A stretch of DNA of 64,000 nt from Methylobacterium pseudosasicola (GCF_900114535.1 NZ_FOTK01000002.1:248001-312000), one strand, 5' to 3'; shown: positions 44,808 through 54,745, numbered from the stretch's first letter. The notes: a model not told the origin generated them from the sequence alone. Made by a program: numbers and translations.

Positions 44808-45578
44808 ATGTCCCTGTTCGATCTGACCGACAAGGTCGCGCTGATCACCGGCTCCTCCCGGGGCATCGGCCGGGCGATCGCCCTGCGGATGGCCGAGCAC
44901 GGGGCGCGGGTGGTGATCTCCTCGCGCAAGCGCGAGGCCTGCGACGCGGTGGTGGCCGAGATCGAGGCCTCCCATGGCCCGGGCCGCGCAGTGGCGATCC
45001 CGGCCAGCATCTCCGTGAAGGCGGAGCTGGAGGATCTGGTCGCTGAGACCGAGGCCCGGCTCGGCCCGGTGGACGTGCTGGTCTGCAACGCCGCCAGCAA
45101 CCCGTATTACGGGCCGCTCGCCGGCATCTCGGACGCGCAGTTCCGAAAGATCCTGGAGAACAACGTGCTGTCGAACCACTGGCTGATCCAGATGGTCGCC
45201 CCCGGCATGGTCGCGCGGCGGGACGGGGCGATCGTGATCGTCTCGTCCATCGGCGCGCTGAAGGGTTCGCCGGTGATCGGCGCCTACAACGTCTCCAAGG
45301 CCGCCGACCTCCAGCTCGCGCGCAACTACGCGGTGGAATACGGCCCGGCCAACGTCCGGGTGAACTGCCTCTGCCCGGGGCTGATCCGCACCGATTTCGC
45401 CCGGGCCCTGTGGGAGGATCCCGAGATGCTGGCCTCCACCACCGACGCCGCGCCGCTCCGCCGGATCGGCGAGCCCGACGAGATCGCGGGGGCGGCCGTG
45501 TTCCTGGCCTCGCCGGCGGGCCGGTTCGTCACCGGCCAGGCGCTGGTGATCGACGGCGGCGTGACGATCGCCCGATGA
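44808..45578 (+). CDS. Short-chain dehydrogenase/reductase
   Basis: 256 residues. TGSSRGIG at 15-22, CNAAS in place of NNAG, Ser in IVSSIGAL and catalytic YNVSK. It ends TGQALVIDGGVTIAR. It shares the DHRS4-like pattern NPYYGP. The ATGA overlap with the acyl-CoA synthetase gene couples the two. It probably continues the operon across the repeat at 44616. Confidence 0.93.
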   Translation: MSLFDLTDKVALITGSSRGIGRAIALRMAEHGARVVISSRKREACDAVVAEIEASHGPGRAVAIPASISVKAELEDLVAETEARLGPVDVLVCNAASNPYYGPLAGISDAQFRKILENNVLSNHWLIQMVAPGMVARRDGAIVIVSSIGALKGSPVIGAYNVSKAADLQLARNYAVEYGPANVRVNCLCPGLIRTDFARALWEDPEMLASTTDAAPLRRIGEPDEIAGAAVFLASPAGRFVTGQALVIDGGVTIAR

Positions 45579-47347
45579 GCCTCGATCCCCGCCTCCCCGC
45601 CGGCTGGCCCGCCCTCTCCTTCCGCGAGGCGGAGGCCCGGCTCACGGCGCCCGGCGCGCCGTTCGCGATCGCCACCGTGCCGATCCGCGGCGTGCCGACC
45701 CGGATCTGGACGACCGCGCCGCCGACCCTGCGCGACCTATTCCGCATCGCCCAGGGGCATCGGGACAAGACCTTCGTCGTCTACCGGGACGAGCGCGTCA
45801 CCTTTGCGGGCTTCGCCCGCGCCGCGACCGCCCTGGCCCACGCCCTGGCGGCGGCCGGGATCGGCAAAGGCGACCGGGTCGCCATCGCGTTGCGCAACCT
45901 GCCGGAATGGCCGGTCTGCTATTACGGGGCCCTGCTGGCCGGGGCGATCGCGACGCCGCTGAACGCCTGGTGGACCGGGCCGGAACTCGCCTACGCGCTC
46001 CAGCATTCCGGCGCGCGGGTGCTGATCGCCGACGGCGCGCGGTTCGAGCGCATCGCGCCCCACTTGGCCGAATGCCCGGCCCTAGAGCGGATTTTCGTCA
46101 CCCGGATGGAGCCTGACGACCGGGCGACGCCGCTCTCCGCGGTGATCGGCCCGGTGGCGGATTGGGCCGCCCTGCCCGACCGGTCACCGCCCGACATCGC
46201 CCTCGATCCGGAGGACGACGCCACCCTGTTCTACACTTCCGGCACCACCGGCCGGCCCAAGGGTGCGGTCGGCACCCACCGGGCGGCGGCGACCACGGTG
46301 ATGGCCTATCCCTACTCCGCGTCGCGCAGCGCCCTGCGCCGGGGCGAGACGCCGCCGAGGCCCGATCCGTCCGCGCCGCAGCGGGCCGCGCTGCTGGTGA
46401 TCCCGCTGTTCCACGTCACCGGCTGCCACGCGAGCCTCGGGGCGGCGCTCTACGGCGGCCATCGATTGGTGATGATGCATCGCTGGGACGCCGTTGAGGC
46501 CCTCGACCTGATCGACCGGGAGGGCTGCACCGGCGCCGGTGGCGTGCCGACCATCGCGTGGCAGCTCGCCACCGCCGCCCGGGAGGCGGGACGGCCGCTG
46601 CCGAGCCTGGAATCGGTCACCTATGGCGGCGCCCCCGCGGCCGGTGACCTCGTGCGCGCCCTGGGTGAGGCCTTCCCGAAGGCGATCCCCGCCACCGGCT
46701 GGGGCATGACCGAGACCTCGGCGACCTTCACCCACCACCAGGGCGAGGATTACCTCGCCCATCCCGAATCCTGCGGCCCGCCCCTGCCGGTCTGCGAGGT
46801 GCGGATCCTCGACCCGCTCGGGCAGGATCTCCCGCCCGGCAGCGTCGGAGAACTCTGCGTGAAGGGCCCGAACCTCGTCCGCGGCTACTGGGACGACCCG
46901 GCGGCCACCGCCGAAGTGTTCTCGGAGGGCTGGCTGCGAACAGGCGACCTCGCCCGCGCCGACGACGAGAGCTTCTTGACCATCGTCGACCGGATCAAGG
47001 ACATGCTGATCCGCGGCGGCGAGAACATCTATTGCTGCGAGGTCGAGAACGCCCTCTACGCGCATCCCGACGTGATCGACGCGGTGGTTCTGCCGGTGCC
47101 CCATCCGACTTTGGGCGAGGAGCCCGGCGCGATCGTGGCGCTCGCCGAGGGCGCCCGGACCGGACCGGAGGAGATCCGGGCCTTCGCGGCGGAGCGGCTC
47201 GCGGCCTTCAAGGTGCCGGTGCGCGTGGTCGTCTGGGACGGGCTCCTGCCCCGCAACCCCGCGGGAAAGATTCTGCGGGCATCGCTGCGGACGGTGTTCG
47301 CCGAAACCTCAGCTCAGAACGGCTCGCCCTCGTCGTCCGGGCGGTAG
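45575..47347 (+). CDS. AMP-dependent acyl-CoA synthetase
   Basis: 590 residues from ATG 45575. The P-loop-like YTSGTTGRPKG is at about 220-230, the adenylate site is GWGMTETSATFTHH, the hinge is YWDDPAATAEVFSEGWLRTGDLARAD and the C-terminal Lys region is PRNPAGKILR. It activates a carboxylic acid to its CoA ester and would feed the acyl-CoA dehydrogenase/kinase pair upstream. The last 34 bp overlap a convergent gene. Confidence 0.94.
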   Translation: MSLDPRLPAGWPALSFREAEARLTAPGAPFAIATVPIRGVPTRIWTTAPPTLRDLFRIAQGHRDKTFVVYRDERVTFAGFARAATALAHALAAAGIGKGDRVAIALRNLPEWPVCYYGALLAGAIATPLNAWWTGPELAYALQHSGARVLIADGARFERIAPHLAECPALERIFVTRMEPDDRATPLSAVIGPVADWAALPDRSPPDIALDPEDDATLFYTSGTTGRPKGAVGTHRAAATTVMAYPYSASRSALRRGETPPRPDPSAPQRAALLVIPLFHVTGCHASLGAALYGGHRLVMMHRWDAVEALDLIDREGCTGAGGVPTIAWQLATAAREAGRPLPSLESVTYGGAPAAGDLVRALGEAFPKAIPATGWGMTETSATFTHHQGEDYLAHPESCGPPLPVCEVRILDPLGQDLPPGSVGELCVKGPNLVRGYWDDPAATAEVFSEGWLRTGDLARADDESFLTIVDRIKDMLIRGGENIYCCEVENALYAHPDVIDAVVLPVPHPTLGEEPGAIVALAEGARTGPEEIRAFAAERLAAFKVPVRVVVWDGLLPRNPAGKILRASLRTVFAETSAQNGSPSSSGR

Positions 47348-47874
47348 ACCCGCAGCGACCGGCCGTCCGGGAACTCCACGGTCCGGCGTCGCACGACCAG
47401 ATAGCCGGCGGCCTCCGCGGCGCGCAGGCGCTCCAGCCGCTCGTCCGCATAGCCCGGGCCGTAATTGTAGGCCCGGTAGCGCGGATAATCGTCGCGTGGA
47501 GGCGGTGGCGGCGGCGCGACCGCGACCATCCTGGGCGCGCGAATGGTCCGGGCGGGGGCTGCGGCCGCGATGCGCGGCCGGTGCGGGGTCGCGGCGACCC
47601 GCTTGGCTGCCGGTGCGGCATGGCGCGTCGCGAGGCGCTTCCGGACGGGCTGCGCGGCGACGGCCTTGCGGGCGGTCGCCGGTGCCGCGGCGGCGGGCGT
47701 CGATGCGGGCGGCGGTGCGGCTTTCTGGGGCTCGGCCGGACTTGCCGATGGGGCAGCAGGCTTGCGGGCCGGCGGATCAGTCCAGCCGGAGGCCGATTGG
47801 GCCCCTGCGCCGGTCACGCCCAGGGTGAGAGACAGGATGAGAGCGGCGAGACTCGGTCGTGCACCGTACGGCAT
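47314..47874 (-). CDS. Exported Ala/Pro-rich protein
   Basis: 186 residues from ATG 47874 with AGGAGGG upstream. The signal peptide (ALILSLTLGVTGAGAQ) precedes a long low-complexity Ala/Pro/Lys/Arg stretch, then a short folded C-terminus (YRAYNYGPGYADERLERLRAAEAAGYLVVRRRTVEFPDGRSLRVYRP). This is likely a periplasmic or cell-wall-spanning protein. It converges with and overlaps the synthetase gene by 34 bp. No family recognised. Confidence 0.7.
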   Translation of the reverse strand: MPYGARPSLAALILSLTLGVTGAGAQSASGWTDPPARKPAAPSASPAEPQKAAPPPASTPAAAAPATARKAVAAQPVRKRLATRHAAPAAKRVAATPHRPRIAAAAPARTIRAPRMVAVAPPPPPPRDDYPRYRAYNYGPGYADERLERLRAAEAAGYLVVRRRTVEFPDGRSLRVYRPDDEGEPF

Positions 47875-48159
47875 GGTGCCCTCCTGAGATCGCGGGACTT
47901 CGGATCGGTCCGCGGGGCGGCGTGACAATAGAGCGAACCGTCCCGGAGGGGAATTCCGCGTCTCGATTTCGGCGGTGATCCCCCAGGACATTTTTGGACC
48001 AGTGAATCGTTTGCGGCCTGAGCCGACAACCCCCACTGCGGGACCGCTGTACCCACTTTAGAGCTGCGATAACCCTCGACGCTGTCATTTTTCGCACCCT
48101 GCGACCGCGGCTGCCGCGGTCCCGGCGGAACCCGCCGCCTCCGCCACGGTTGCATCGCC

Positions 48160-48405
48160 ATGTCCGTCCCCGCCGATGCGTCCTCCGGCTCACCGCCCGG
48201 CTTGCGGGTGAGCGTCGATCTCAACCTTTGCCAAGCCTATGCCCAGTGCTGCTATGCGGCGCCGCGGCATTTCCGGATTGAGGGACACGAAGCCCTGATC
48301 TACGATCCCGCCCCGGCCGCGCAGGACCGCGCCGAGATCGAGCGGGCGCGCGTCGCCTGCCCGGTGCAGGCGATCCGGGTCGAGGATCCGGGGCGGGGCA
48401 CCTGA
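48160..48405 (+). CDS. [3Fe-4S] ferredoxin of P450 type
   Basis: 81 residues. Cys24, Cys30 and Cys67 fit the C-x2-X-x2-C ... C-P pattern of P450-partner ferredoxins; X is Tyr27, which predicts a [3Fe-4S] rather than [4Fe-4S] cluster. Cys31 is an extra neighbour. It lies 1 bp before the ferredoxin reductase gene and should pass electrons from it to the P450 downstream. Confidence 0.93.
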   Translation: MSVPADASSGSPPGLRVSVDLNLCQAYAQCCYAAPRHFRIEGHEALIYDPAPAAQDRAEIERARVACPVQAIRVEDPGRGT

Positions 48406-48406
48406 G

Positions 48407-49681
48407 ATGGCACCCAGTTCAGACCGTGCGGTGGTGGTCGGCGCCGGGCTCGCCGCCCTGCGCGGCGCGGAGGCGATGCGCGAGGCCGGGTTTTCCGGCC
48501 CGCTGACCATCGTCGGTGCCGAGCCGTACCGGCCCTATGATCGGCCGCCGCTCTCGAAACACGTCCTGGCCGGCGAGATCCCGGCCGGTGCCACCACCCT
48601 GCCGAGCAACCTCGGTGCTGATGTGGAGTGGCAGCTCGGCAGCCCGATCGCGCGCCTCGACCGTACATCCCGCACCCTGCATCGCGCGGATGGGAGCACC
48701 CTGCCCTACGACCGCCTGCTGATCGCCACCGGCACCCGCGCCCGGCCCTGGCCGAACCCGCATGAGGGACGGCTCTCCGGCGTGTTCACCCTGCGCGGGC
48801 GGGACGACGCCGCCGCCCTGCGGGCTGCCCTCGCCGCCGGCCCCCGGCGGGTTCTGGTGATCGGGGCCGGCTTCATCGGCTGCGAGGTCGCCAGCCTGTG
48901 CCGGCAGCTCGGCCTGCCCGCGACCCTGGTCGAGCCCGGCCCGACGCCCCTGGGAAGAGTCCTCGGCAGCGCGGTCGGCGCGTTCATCGGGGCGATGCTC
49001 ACGGGCCGGGGCGTCGATCTGCGCAGCGGCAGTGAGGTCGAATGGCTGGAGGGCGAGGGCGGCCGGTTCGTGCGCGCCCACCTCACCGACGGCACCCGCA
49101 TCGACGCGGATGTCGCGGTGATCGCCCTTGGCGCCGTCCGCAACACCGAATGGCTCGACGGGTCCGGCCTGTCGGCGGATCCGGGCGGCGTCGATTGCGA
49201 CGCGACGGGCTTCGTCCTCGATACTGAGGGGCAGCCCGATCCGTGCATCGCCGCGGCCGGCGATGTGGCGCGCTTCCCCCACCCGCTCTACGGCGGCCGA
49301 CGGGTGGCGCTGGAGCATTGGAGCCACGCCGCGATGCAGGGCATTCATGCCGGACAGCTTCTGGCCGGGGCGAAGCCTGAAAGTCCCTACGCGGCGCTGC
49401 CGACCTTCTGGTCGACGCAGGGTGATGTCGTGGTCAAGTCCGCCGGGCTGACCGAAGGGGCGGATGCCGTGGCGTTCACGCAGGGCGAGCCCGGCTCCGG
49501 GCGCTTCATCGCCGTCTACGGCCGCGCCGGCCGCTGCATCGCCGCCGTATCGGTGGATTCCGCCCGCTGGCTACCGGCCCATGCCGAGATGGTCGCCGCC
49601 GGCGCACCGTTCCCGCCGCAGGGGACGGCGGCCGACCGCCCATCGAAGGGGATCATGGTCCTCGCCCCGGGCTTTCCCTGA
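48407..49681 (+). CDS. NAD(P)H-dependent ferredoxin reductase
   Basis: 424 residues. The FAD-binding VVVGAGLAALRGAEAMREAG is at the N-terminus, RPYDRPPLSKHVL is characteristic of this family, and the NAD(P)H-binding VLVIGAGFIGCEVASLC is central. The second FAD motif is CIAAAGDVARF and the reductase C-terminal domain follows. It is the middle gene of a complete ferredoxin-reductase-P450 operon. Confidence 0.94.
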   Translation: MAPSSDRAVVVGAGLAALRGAEAMREAGFSGPLTIVGAEPYRPYDRPPLSKHVLAGEIPAGATTLPSNLGADVEWQLGSPIARLDRTSRTLHRADGSTLPYDRLLIATGTRARPWPNPHEGRLSGVFTLRGRDDAAALRAALAAGPRRVLVIGAGFIGCEVASLCRQLGLPATLVEPGPTPLGRVLGSAVGAFIGAMLTGRGVDLRSGSEVEWLEGEGGRFVRAHLTDGTRIDADVAVIALGAVRNTEWLDGSGLSADPGGVDCDATGFVLDTEGQPDPCIAAAGDVARFPHPLYGGRRVALEHWSHAAMQGIHAGQLLAGAKPESPYAALPTFWSTQGDVVVKSAGLTEGADAVAFTQGEPGSGRFIAVYGRAGRCIAAVSVDSARWLPAHAEMVAAGAPFPPQGTAADRPSKGIMVLAPGFP

Positions 49682-49690
49682 GGAGACCGC

Positions 49691-50944
49691 ATGCCCGACG
49701 CCACCCTCCTCGACCAAGTCAAGGATTTCGCCAACCGGGCGAACCCCTATCCCGTCTACGCCAAGCTGCGCGTGGATCCGGTCTCGCGCCAGGAGGACGG
49801 GACCGAATCCGGCACCTGGGTCGCCGCGACGCACGGCACCATCGCGAGCCTGCTACAGGATCCGCGGGTCAGCTCCAACACCCTGCCCCCGGCCGATCGC
49901 CCCCGCACCGGCAATCCCCTCACCGACCTGATCGTCAAACCGCTCAAAGACTGGATGATGGACCGGCATCGGGTCTTCATCTTCCGGGATCCGCCGGACC
50001 ACGACGTCTTGCGCGCCTCGGTGATGCACCAGTTCTCCCGCGAGCGGATCCAAGCGATGCGGGTGCGCTCCGAGCGGCTGGTGGCCGACCTGCTCGACGA
50101 GAAGCGCGACGCCCGGGAGATCGACGCGGTCGACGACCTCGCCTATCCGCTCCCCGTGACGGTGATCTGCGAACTGTTCGGCGTGCCCCGGGAGGACGAG
50201 CCGAAATTCCACGGCTGGGCGACGCAGCTCGCCACCGCGCTCGAGCCCGACAGCCTGTCCGATCGCGAGATCCGCGACGCGAACAGCCGGACCTTCGACG
50301 CGATCGGCGGCTACATGGCCGACCTGATCAAGGAGAAGCGCAAGCACCCGCAGGACGACATGCTCTCGGGCCTCGCCAACGAGGCGACGCCGGAGGGCGC
50401 GAAGATGGGCGATTACGACCTGATCGCCACGTCGATCCTGATGCTGGTGGCCGGCCACGAGACCACCGTGAACCTGATCACCAACGGACTGCTGACGCTG
50501 CTGCGCCACCCCGACGAGTTGGAGCGCCTGCGCCAGGACCCAGGCCGCGCGCCCCGGCTGATCGAGGAACTCCTGCGCTACGAGCCGCCGGTGCAGTTCC
50601 GGACCCGCAAGACGCTCTCCGCCATCGACATCGCCGGCGTCACGATCCCCGAGAGTGCCGATCTCGTCCTGCTGCTCGCCTCCGGCAACCGCGATGCCGC
50701 GGTGTTCCCGGATCCCGACCGGTTCGACCCGGACCGCACCGGCACGCGCCATCTCGGCTTCGGCGGCAGCCTGCACTACTGCGTCGGCGCCCCGCTCGCC
50801 CGCTTCGAGGCCGAGGCGGCGCTCACGGCCCTGGCCAAGCGGCTCAAGGCCCCCCGGTTGATCGAAGACCCGCCGCCCTACCGGTCCGGCGCCGCCCTGC
50901 GCGGACCGGAACACCTGCGGGTGGCCATCGACGGGATTGTTTGA
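49691..50944 (+). CDS. Cytochrome P450
   Basis: 417 residues, soluble bacterial class I P450. The I-helix oxygen-binding AGHETT is at 254-259, the K-helix ELLR (ExxR) follows, and the haem ligand Cys364 is in FGGSLHYCVGAPLAR. GGAG precedes ATG 49691, 9 bp after the reductase gene. FRDPPDHDVLR and FRTRKTLSAIDIAG are standard structural segments. The substrate is unknown; proximity to acyl-CoA genes suggests a lipid or terpenoid acid but this is weak. Confidence 0.96.
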   Translation: MPDATLLDQVKDFANRANPYPVYAKLRVDPVSRQEDGTESGTWVAATHGTIASLLQDPRVSSNTLPPADRPRTGNPLTDLIVKPLKDWMMDRHRVFIFRDPPDHDVLRASVMHQFSRERIQAMRVRSERLVADLLDEKRDAREIDAVDDLAYPLPVTVICELFGVPREDEPKFHGWATQLATALEPDSLSDREIRDANSRTFDAIGGYMADLIKEKRKHPQDDMLSGLANEATPEGAKMGDYDLIATSILMLVAGHETTVNLITNGLLTLLRHPDELERLRQDPGRAPRLIEELLRYEPPVQFRTRKTLSAIDIAGVTIPESADLVLLLASGNRDAAVFPDPDRFDPDRTGTRHLGFGGSLHYCVGAPLARFEAEAALTALAKRLKAPRLIEDPPPYRSGAALRGPEHLRVAIDGIV

Positions 50945-51040
50945 ATTCTTTTGGGAGGGGGCGATCGAAGCTGGACTTCGTGCGCGCTCCTTTGCCGGTA
51001 CGCCAACGGTTTTCACGCATCTTGGGACGAGGCGCTGGTT

Positions 51041-51236
51041 CCCCTCGCCCCGCTTGCGGGGAGAGGCCCGCAAGGACCTCGTCGTCCGTGCGGGAAGCGC
51101 AGGCGAAGCCGTAGCGGCGGTGAGGGGGCGTGAACGGATAAGGCTCATTCGGAGCCGCCCCCTCACCCTCGGCTGCCGCCTCGCTCCGGCGACGACGAGG
51201 TCGCCGGAGCCCTCTCCCCGCAAGCGGGGCGAGGGG
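51041..51236. repeat. GC-rich palindromic intergenic repeat, long form
   Basis: CCCCTCGCCCCGCTTGCGGGGAGAGG-type arms (51041-51066 and 51211-51236) are perfect reverse complements. They flank about 144 bp with further internal complementarity (CGTCGTC/GACGACG). It fills most of the 336-bp gap between the P450 and the chemoreceptor gene; no gene is seen there. Confidence 0.8.
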
Positions 51237-51280
51237 ATTTCTGCCTACACGCCGAAGCTAATGCTTGCATCGCCGCCCTC

Positions 51281-53020
51281 TCAGGCGGCCTTCACCGCCG
51301 CGAGGAACGTAGTCACCTCCTGGCCGAGCCCCGCGGCGTAGCGCGCCAGGTCCTGCGCGGCGCTCAGCACTTGGCCTGCGGCCGAGCCGGTCTCGCCGGC
51401 GGCCTGGCGCACTTCGGCGATGTCGGCGCTGACGGCTTGCGTGCCCTGCGCCGCTTGGGTGACGTTCCGGACGATCTCGCTCGTGGCCGCGTCTTGCTCC
51501 TCCATGGCCGCGGCGACACTCAAGGCGACCGTGCGCATCGCGTCGATCGTGCTGCCGATCGTCTGGATCGACTCGACGGCGTTCCGGGTCTCGCTCTGGA
51601 TGGCGGCGATCTGGCCGGCGATCGTGTCGGTGGCCTTGGCGGTCTGGGCCGCCAGGGCCTTCACCTCGCCGGCGACCACGGCGAAGCCCCGGCCCGCCTC
51701 GCCGGCCCGGGCGGCCTCGATGGTGGCGTTGAGGGCCAGAAGGTTGGTCTGCCCGGCGATGCCGGCGATCAGGTTCATCACCTCGCTGATCTTGTCCGTG
51801 CCCCGGGACAGGACCTGCATCAGCGTGTTGGTGCGGGTCGCGTCGACGCTGGCCTGATCGGCCATACTGGAGGATTGGGCGACCCGGGATGCGATCTCCT
51901 GGATCGAGGCGGACATCTCTTCGCTCGCGGCGGCCACGGTCTGGACGTTGGCGGAGGTCTGCTCGGAGGTCGCGGCGACCCGCCCGGACTGGTCGGTGGT
52001 GCGCGCGGCGGTCCGCGTCATCTCCCGGGCGGTGGCTTCCATCTCCACGGCGGCCGAGGACAGGCTCTGCGTCAGCGCGCCGACATGCGCGTCGAACCGA
52101 TTGGTCAGTTCGTCCAGCGCCTGGGCCCGGCGCATCTTGGCGGCGTTGTCGGCGGCAATGGCCGCTTCGGCCTCCTGCTTGGCGATGAGCGCGTCTTTGA
52201 ACACCTGCACCGCCCGCGCCATCGCGCCGACCTCGTCGCCGCGCGCCTGATCCGCCACCGGGACCGTGAGGTTGCCGCCGGCCAGCGCTCGCATCGCCTC
52301 GGTCAGGCGGCCGATCGGCCGCGACAGGCCGTTGCCGATGAGCAGGAGCAGGCCGAGCACCGGGATCACGAGGCCCGCGGACCAGAGCGCATTGGTGAGG
52401 GTCCGGCTACGCACGGCCGCGTGGACGTCGTCCCGGTAGAGGCCGGCGGCGAGGATCCAGCCCCACGGCTTGAATAGCTGCACGCTCACGACCTTCTCGA
52501 CCGGCTCGGTCCCGCCGGCGCGCGGCTTCATGTAGTCGACAAAGCCGGAGCCGTCGCGCTTGGCGACCTCGACGATCTCGGCGAAATAGCGCTTCCCGCC
52601 CGGCACGTCGGTCTGGTCCAGAACCACCTTGCCGACATTCTTCGCGTTGAACGCGTTGGCGATCAGCCGGCCGTCCATGTCGAGGACGAAGAAATAGTCG
52701 GCGTTGCCGAAGCGCAGCGCGCTGACTGCTTCGAGGGCGGCCTTCTGGGCCTCATCGGCCGGCATCCGGCCCGAGGAGGCCAGCGCCGCGTAATGGGCCA
52801 GCAGGCTCTGCGCGACGTCGGCGATATTCCTGGTCATGAGCGCGCGGTCTTCGAGCGCCGAGGACCTTGTGTCGACGTAGTTGAGGCCGCTCAGGGCGCC
52901 GACCGCCAGCAGAACCAGGGCCATCACCGCCGCCAGCTTGTGGCGCAGCCTGACGTTCGAGAGGCTGCGCCAGGGCGCGAAATGGCCTCCGGGCGAGCGG
53001 TCGGTCTGCGAGCGTATCAT
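51281..53020 (-). CDS. Single-Cache methyl-accepting chemotaxis protein
   Basis: 579 residues from the ATG at 53020. Membrane helix ([21 protein letters not shown]), then a periplasmic single-Cache domain ([45 protein letters not shown]). A second helix ([17 protein letters not shown]) and a HAMP domain ([19 protein letters not shown]) follow. The signalling tip is [20 protein letters not shown]. Such receptors sense small organic acids. No che genes are nearby. Confidence 0.94.
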   Translation of the reverse strand: MIRSQTDRSPGGHFAPWRSLSNVRLRHKLAAVMALVLLAVGALSGLNYVDTRSSALEDRALMTRNIADVAQSLLAHYAALASSGRMPADEAQKAALEAVSALRFGNADYFFVLDMDGRLIANAFNAKNVGKVVLDQTDVPGGKRYFAEIVEVAKRDGSGFVDYMKPRAGGTEPVEKVVSVQLFKPWGWILAAGLYRDDVHAAVRSRTLTNALWSAGLVIPVLGLLLLIGNGLSRPIGRLTEAMRALAGGNLTVPVADQARGDEVGAMARAVQVFKDALIAKQEAEAAIAADNAAKMRRAQALDELTNRFDAHVGALTQSLSSAAVEMEATAREMTRTAARTTDQSGRVAATSEQTSANVQTVAAASEEMSASIQEIASRVAQSSSMADQASVDATRTNTLMQVLSRGTDKISEVMNLIAGIAGQTNLLALNATIEAARAGEAGRGFAVVAGEVKALAAQTAKATDTIAGQIAAIQSETRNAVESIQTIGSTIDAMRTVALSVAAAMEEQDAATSEIVRNVTQAAQGTQAVSADIAEVRQAAGETGSAAGQVLSAAQDLARYAAGLGQEVTTFLAAVKAA

Positions 53021-53323
53021 CGGGGCACCGGGAAGGAGACGGCGCAGGCCGTCGGGAGCTTTCAGCGTCGGGCCTGCGGCCACACGCGGCGACTCATACG
53101 CCCCGGCGCTGTTCCACGGCGAAGGTTAGACACAAGATTGGTAAACGCAAACTACACGCCGATCGTTAGCAACAGATTTTCGGCATGGTTCGGCCTACGC
53201 GCATCTCGGGGTTCGTATTCGAAAGTCATCCTTCGCGAAAATTTGGTTGTTTCCGAATGCGTTCAAGCAAAAAATACATAATTCAGCGCAATCTTACCTG
53301 CTGGGCCGACTCTGATTCATGCG
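53021..53323. other. Intergenic region, A/T-rich, no gene seen
   Basis: 303 bp between the chemoreceptor start and the DUF1989 gene stop. From about 53130 the base composition turns A/T-rich (ATTTGGTTGTTTCCG, AAGCAAAAAATACATAATTC), fitting the chemoreceptor promoter. Nothing else recognised. Confidence 0.4.
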
Positions 53324-53920
53324 CTAAGCTTCGATCCGATAGTGAATCGGCTTGAAGCTGCCATTATTCGATTGCAGGGCCGAGCAGGCGGTCAGCCCGA
53401 TGATCAGATCGGTCTCGGCGGTGAACACGATTCGGTCGCCGGCCCGGCTCAGGGGCGGCTCGACCGTTAGCGCCCCGGTGGTGCCGTCGATCGGCACGTT
53501 CATGAAGCAATTGAACGCCACCGGGATCGCGTCCGGCGCGATGCCGTAGGGGGCGAGTGCGGCGGCGAGGTTGCCGAAGCAGCCGCGATGCGGATCTGTG
53601 TCGCCGTAGATGATCCGGAACGTGTCGGCCGAGCATGGGGTCAGCAGGAAGTCGTGGCGCCCGACCGTGTCCTCGACGATGCGCAGCAGCACGTTCGAGC
53701 GGTTGGAGTAGAGCGGATCGCCGGTGGTCAGGTAGATCCGGCTGGCATAATCGAGCGTCCGTCCGGACGAGATCACCTCGCCCGTGTCATGGCGGTTATA
53801 GGCCACGAGATCGGCCACCTGCTCGCCGCGCGGATCGATCACCGTCAGGCGCTGCCCCCGATCAAGGGTGAAGGCGACGCCTGAGCGCGGCTCGATCTGC
53901 TGCACGTCCGCCCGGTCCAT
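53324..53920 (-). CDS. DUF1989 (urea carboxylase-associated) family protein
   Basis: 198 residues, GGAGAC before ATG 53920. Conserved DUF1989 segments: VIDPRGEQVADLVAYN, GRTLDYASRIYLTTGDPLYSNRSN, LLTPCSADTF, HRGCFGNLAAAL and FNCFMNVPIDGTT. The two Cys and His/Asp residues suggest a metal site. Members accompany urea-carboxylase and guanidine genes, but the reaction is unknown. It follows the YqcI/YcgG gene by 66 bp and is probably co-transcribed. Confidence 0.92.
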   Translation of the reverse strand: MDRADVQQIEPRSGVAFTLDRGQRLTVIDPRGEQVADLVAYNRHDTGEVISSGRTLDYASRIYLTTGDPLYSNRSNVLLRIVEDTVGRHDFLLTPCSADTFRIIYGDTDPHRGCFGNLAAALAPYGIAPDAIPVAFNCFMNVPIDGTTGALTVEPPLSRAGDRIVFTAETDLIIGLTACSALQSNNGSFKPIHYRIEA

Positions 53921-53986
53921 GATGTCTCCGCCTCCACTTCGGTCCGGCCGGAAACGCGGCAGGGGCTGCCGCGATCCAGCGGCACT

Positions 53987-54745
53987 TCAGGCGCCGTTCG
54001 TCGGGAAGATGGGATCGAGCGGCGAGGCCAGCGGATGCCAGTCGTCGGAAGCCGGTGCGGCGGGGGCCGCAGGCCGGCTCTGCATCGGGCAACGCCACTC
54101 CTCGCCCACCACCCGGCCGCTGTATTGGCGGGCCTCGGAGGTCTCGCCGTGGCGCGCCAGCATCGGGTTGAGGCTGCCGGCCAGGGCCTCGTCGCGCTCC
54201 AGGATGGAAGCGCGCAATTTCTCGTAGCGGCCCTCGGCGCGCAGGCGCTCGAACTGGGCGTGCAGATTGAACACCAGCACCGGCGAGGAGAATTGCCGGG
54301 CCGGCCGGCTCGCGTTCGGGTGCAGCCCGACCACGAAGAACGCCTCGCCGCCGAAGCTCAGGGAGAAATGCGGGTTGTCGGGATCGTCCGCCACGCGGGA
54401 ATCGTGGGGCTGGCCGAGCCAGGCATCCTTGTCGGTCAGCGATTGCGCCCGCGCCCAAAGGTTGTGCTCGAACGCCTCCTCCGAGAGGTCGCCGGGTCCC
54501 TCGAACACGACGGCGAAGCTCTGGAACAGGTCGGGGGTCTCCCGGTAGCGCGCCACGAAGGCGAGCAGGGCCGGGTAGATGCGCATGTCGTCCCAGCCCG
54601 AGGTGATGTCCCGGGCCACGACGATCTTCATGCGCCCGCGCGACAGGGCCGACTTGGCGCCGACGCAGGGGAACGGGGGATTCCGGATGAAGTCGCGAAA
54701 GGCCTGGGCGCGGGGATGCTCTTCATCGTCACGGGGAAACTGCAT
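53987..54745 (-). CDS. YqcI/YcgG (GntA-like) family protein, putative haem N-hydroxylase
   Basis: 252 residues. Signature PFPCVGAKSALSRG with the conserved Cys near 27, then DDMRIYPALLAFVARY and FSLSFGGEAFFVVGLHPNASRPARQF. LVFNLHAQFERLRAEGRYEKLR follows. The family includes GntA, a haem-dependent N-hydroxylase of a guanidino amino acid in guanitoxin synthesis. Paired with DUF1989 it hints at guanidino- or amino-compound oxidation. The family assignment is firm; the activity is inferred. Confidence 0.85.
   Translation of the reverse strand: MQFPRDDEEHPRAQAFRDFIRNPPFPCVGAKSALSRGRMKIVVARDITSGWDDMRIYPALLAFVARYRETPDLFQSFAVVFEGPGDLSEEAFEHNLWARAQSLTDKDAWLGQPHDSRVADDPDNPHFSLSFGGEAFFVVGLHPNASRPARQFSSPVLVFNLHAQFERLRAEGRYEKLRASILERDEALAGSLNPMLARHGETSEARQYSGRVVGEEWRCPMQSRPAAPAAPASDDWHPLASPLDPIFPTNGA

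Noticed and set aside
45410..45574. Upstream extension of the acyl-CoA synthetase
   Set aside because: It lies within the SDR gene. The ATGA overlap at 45575 gives a better start and the usual family length.
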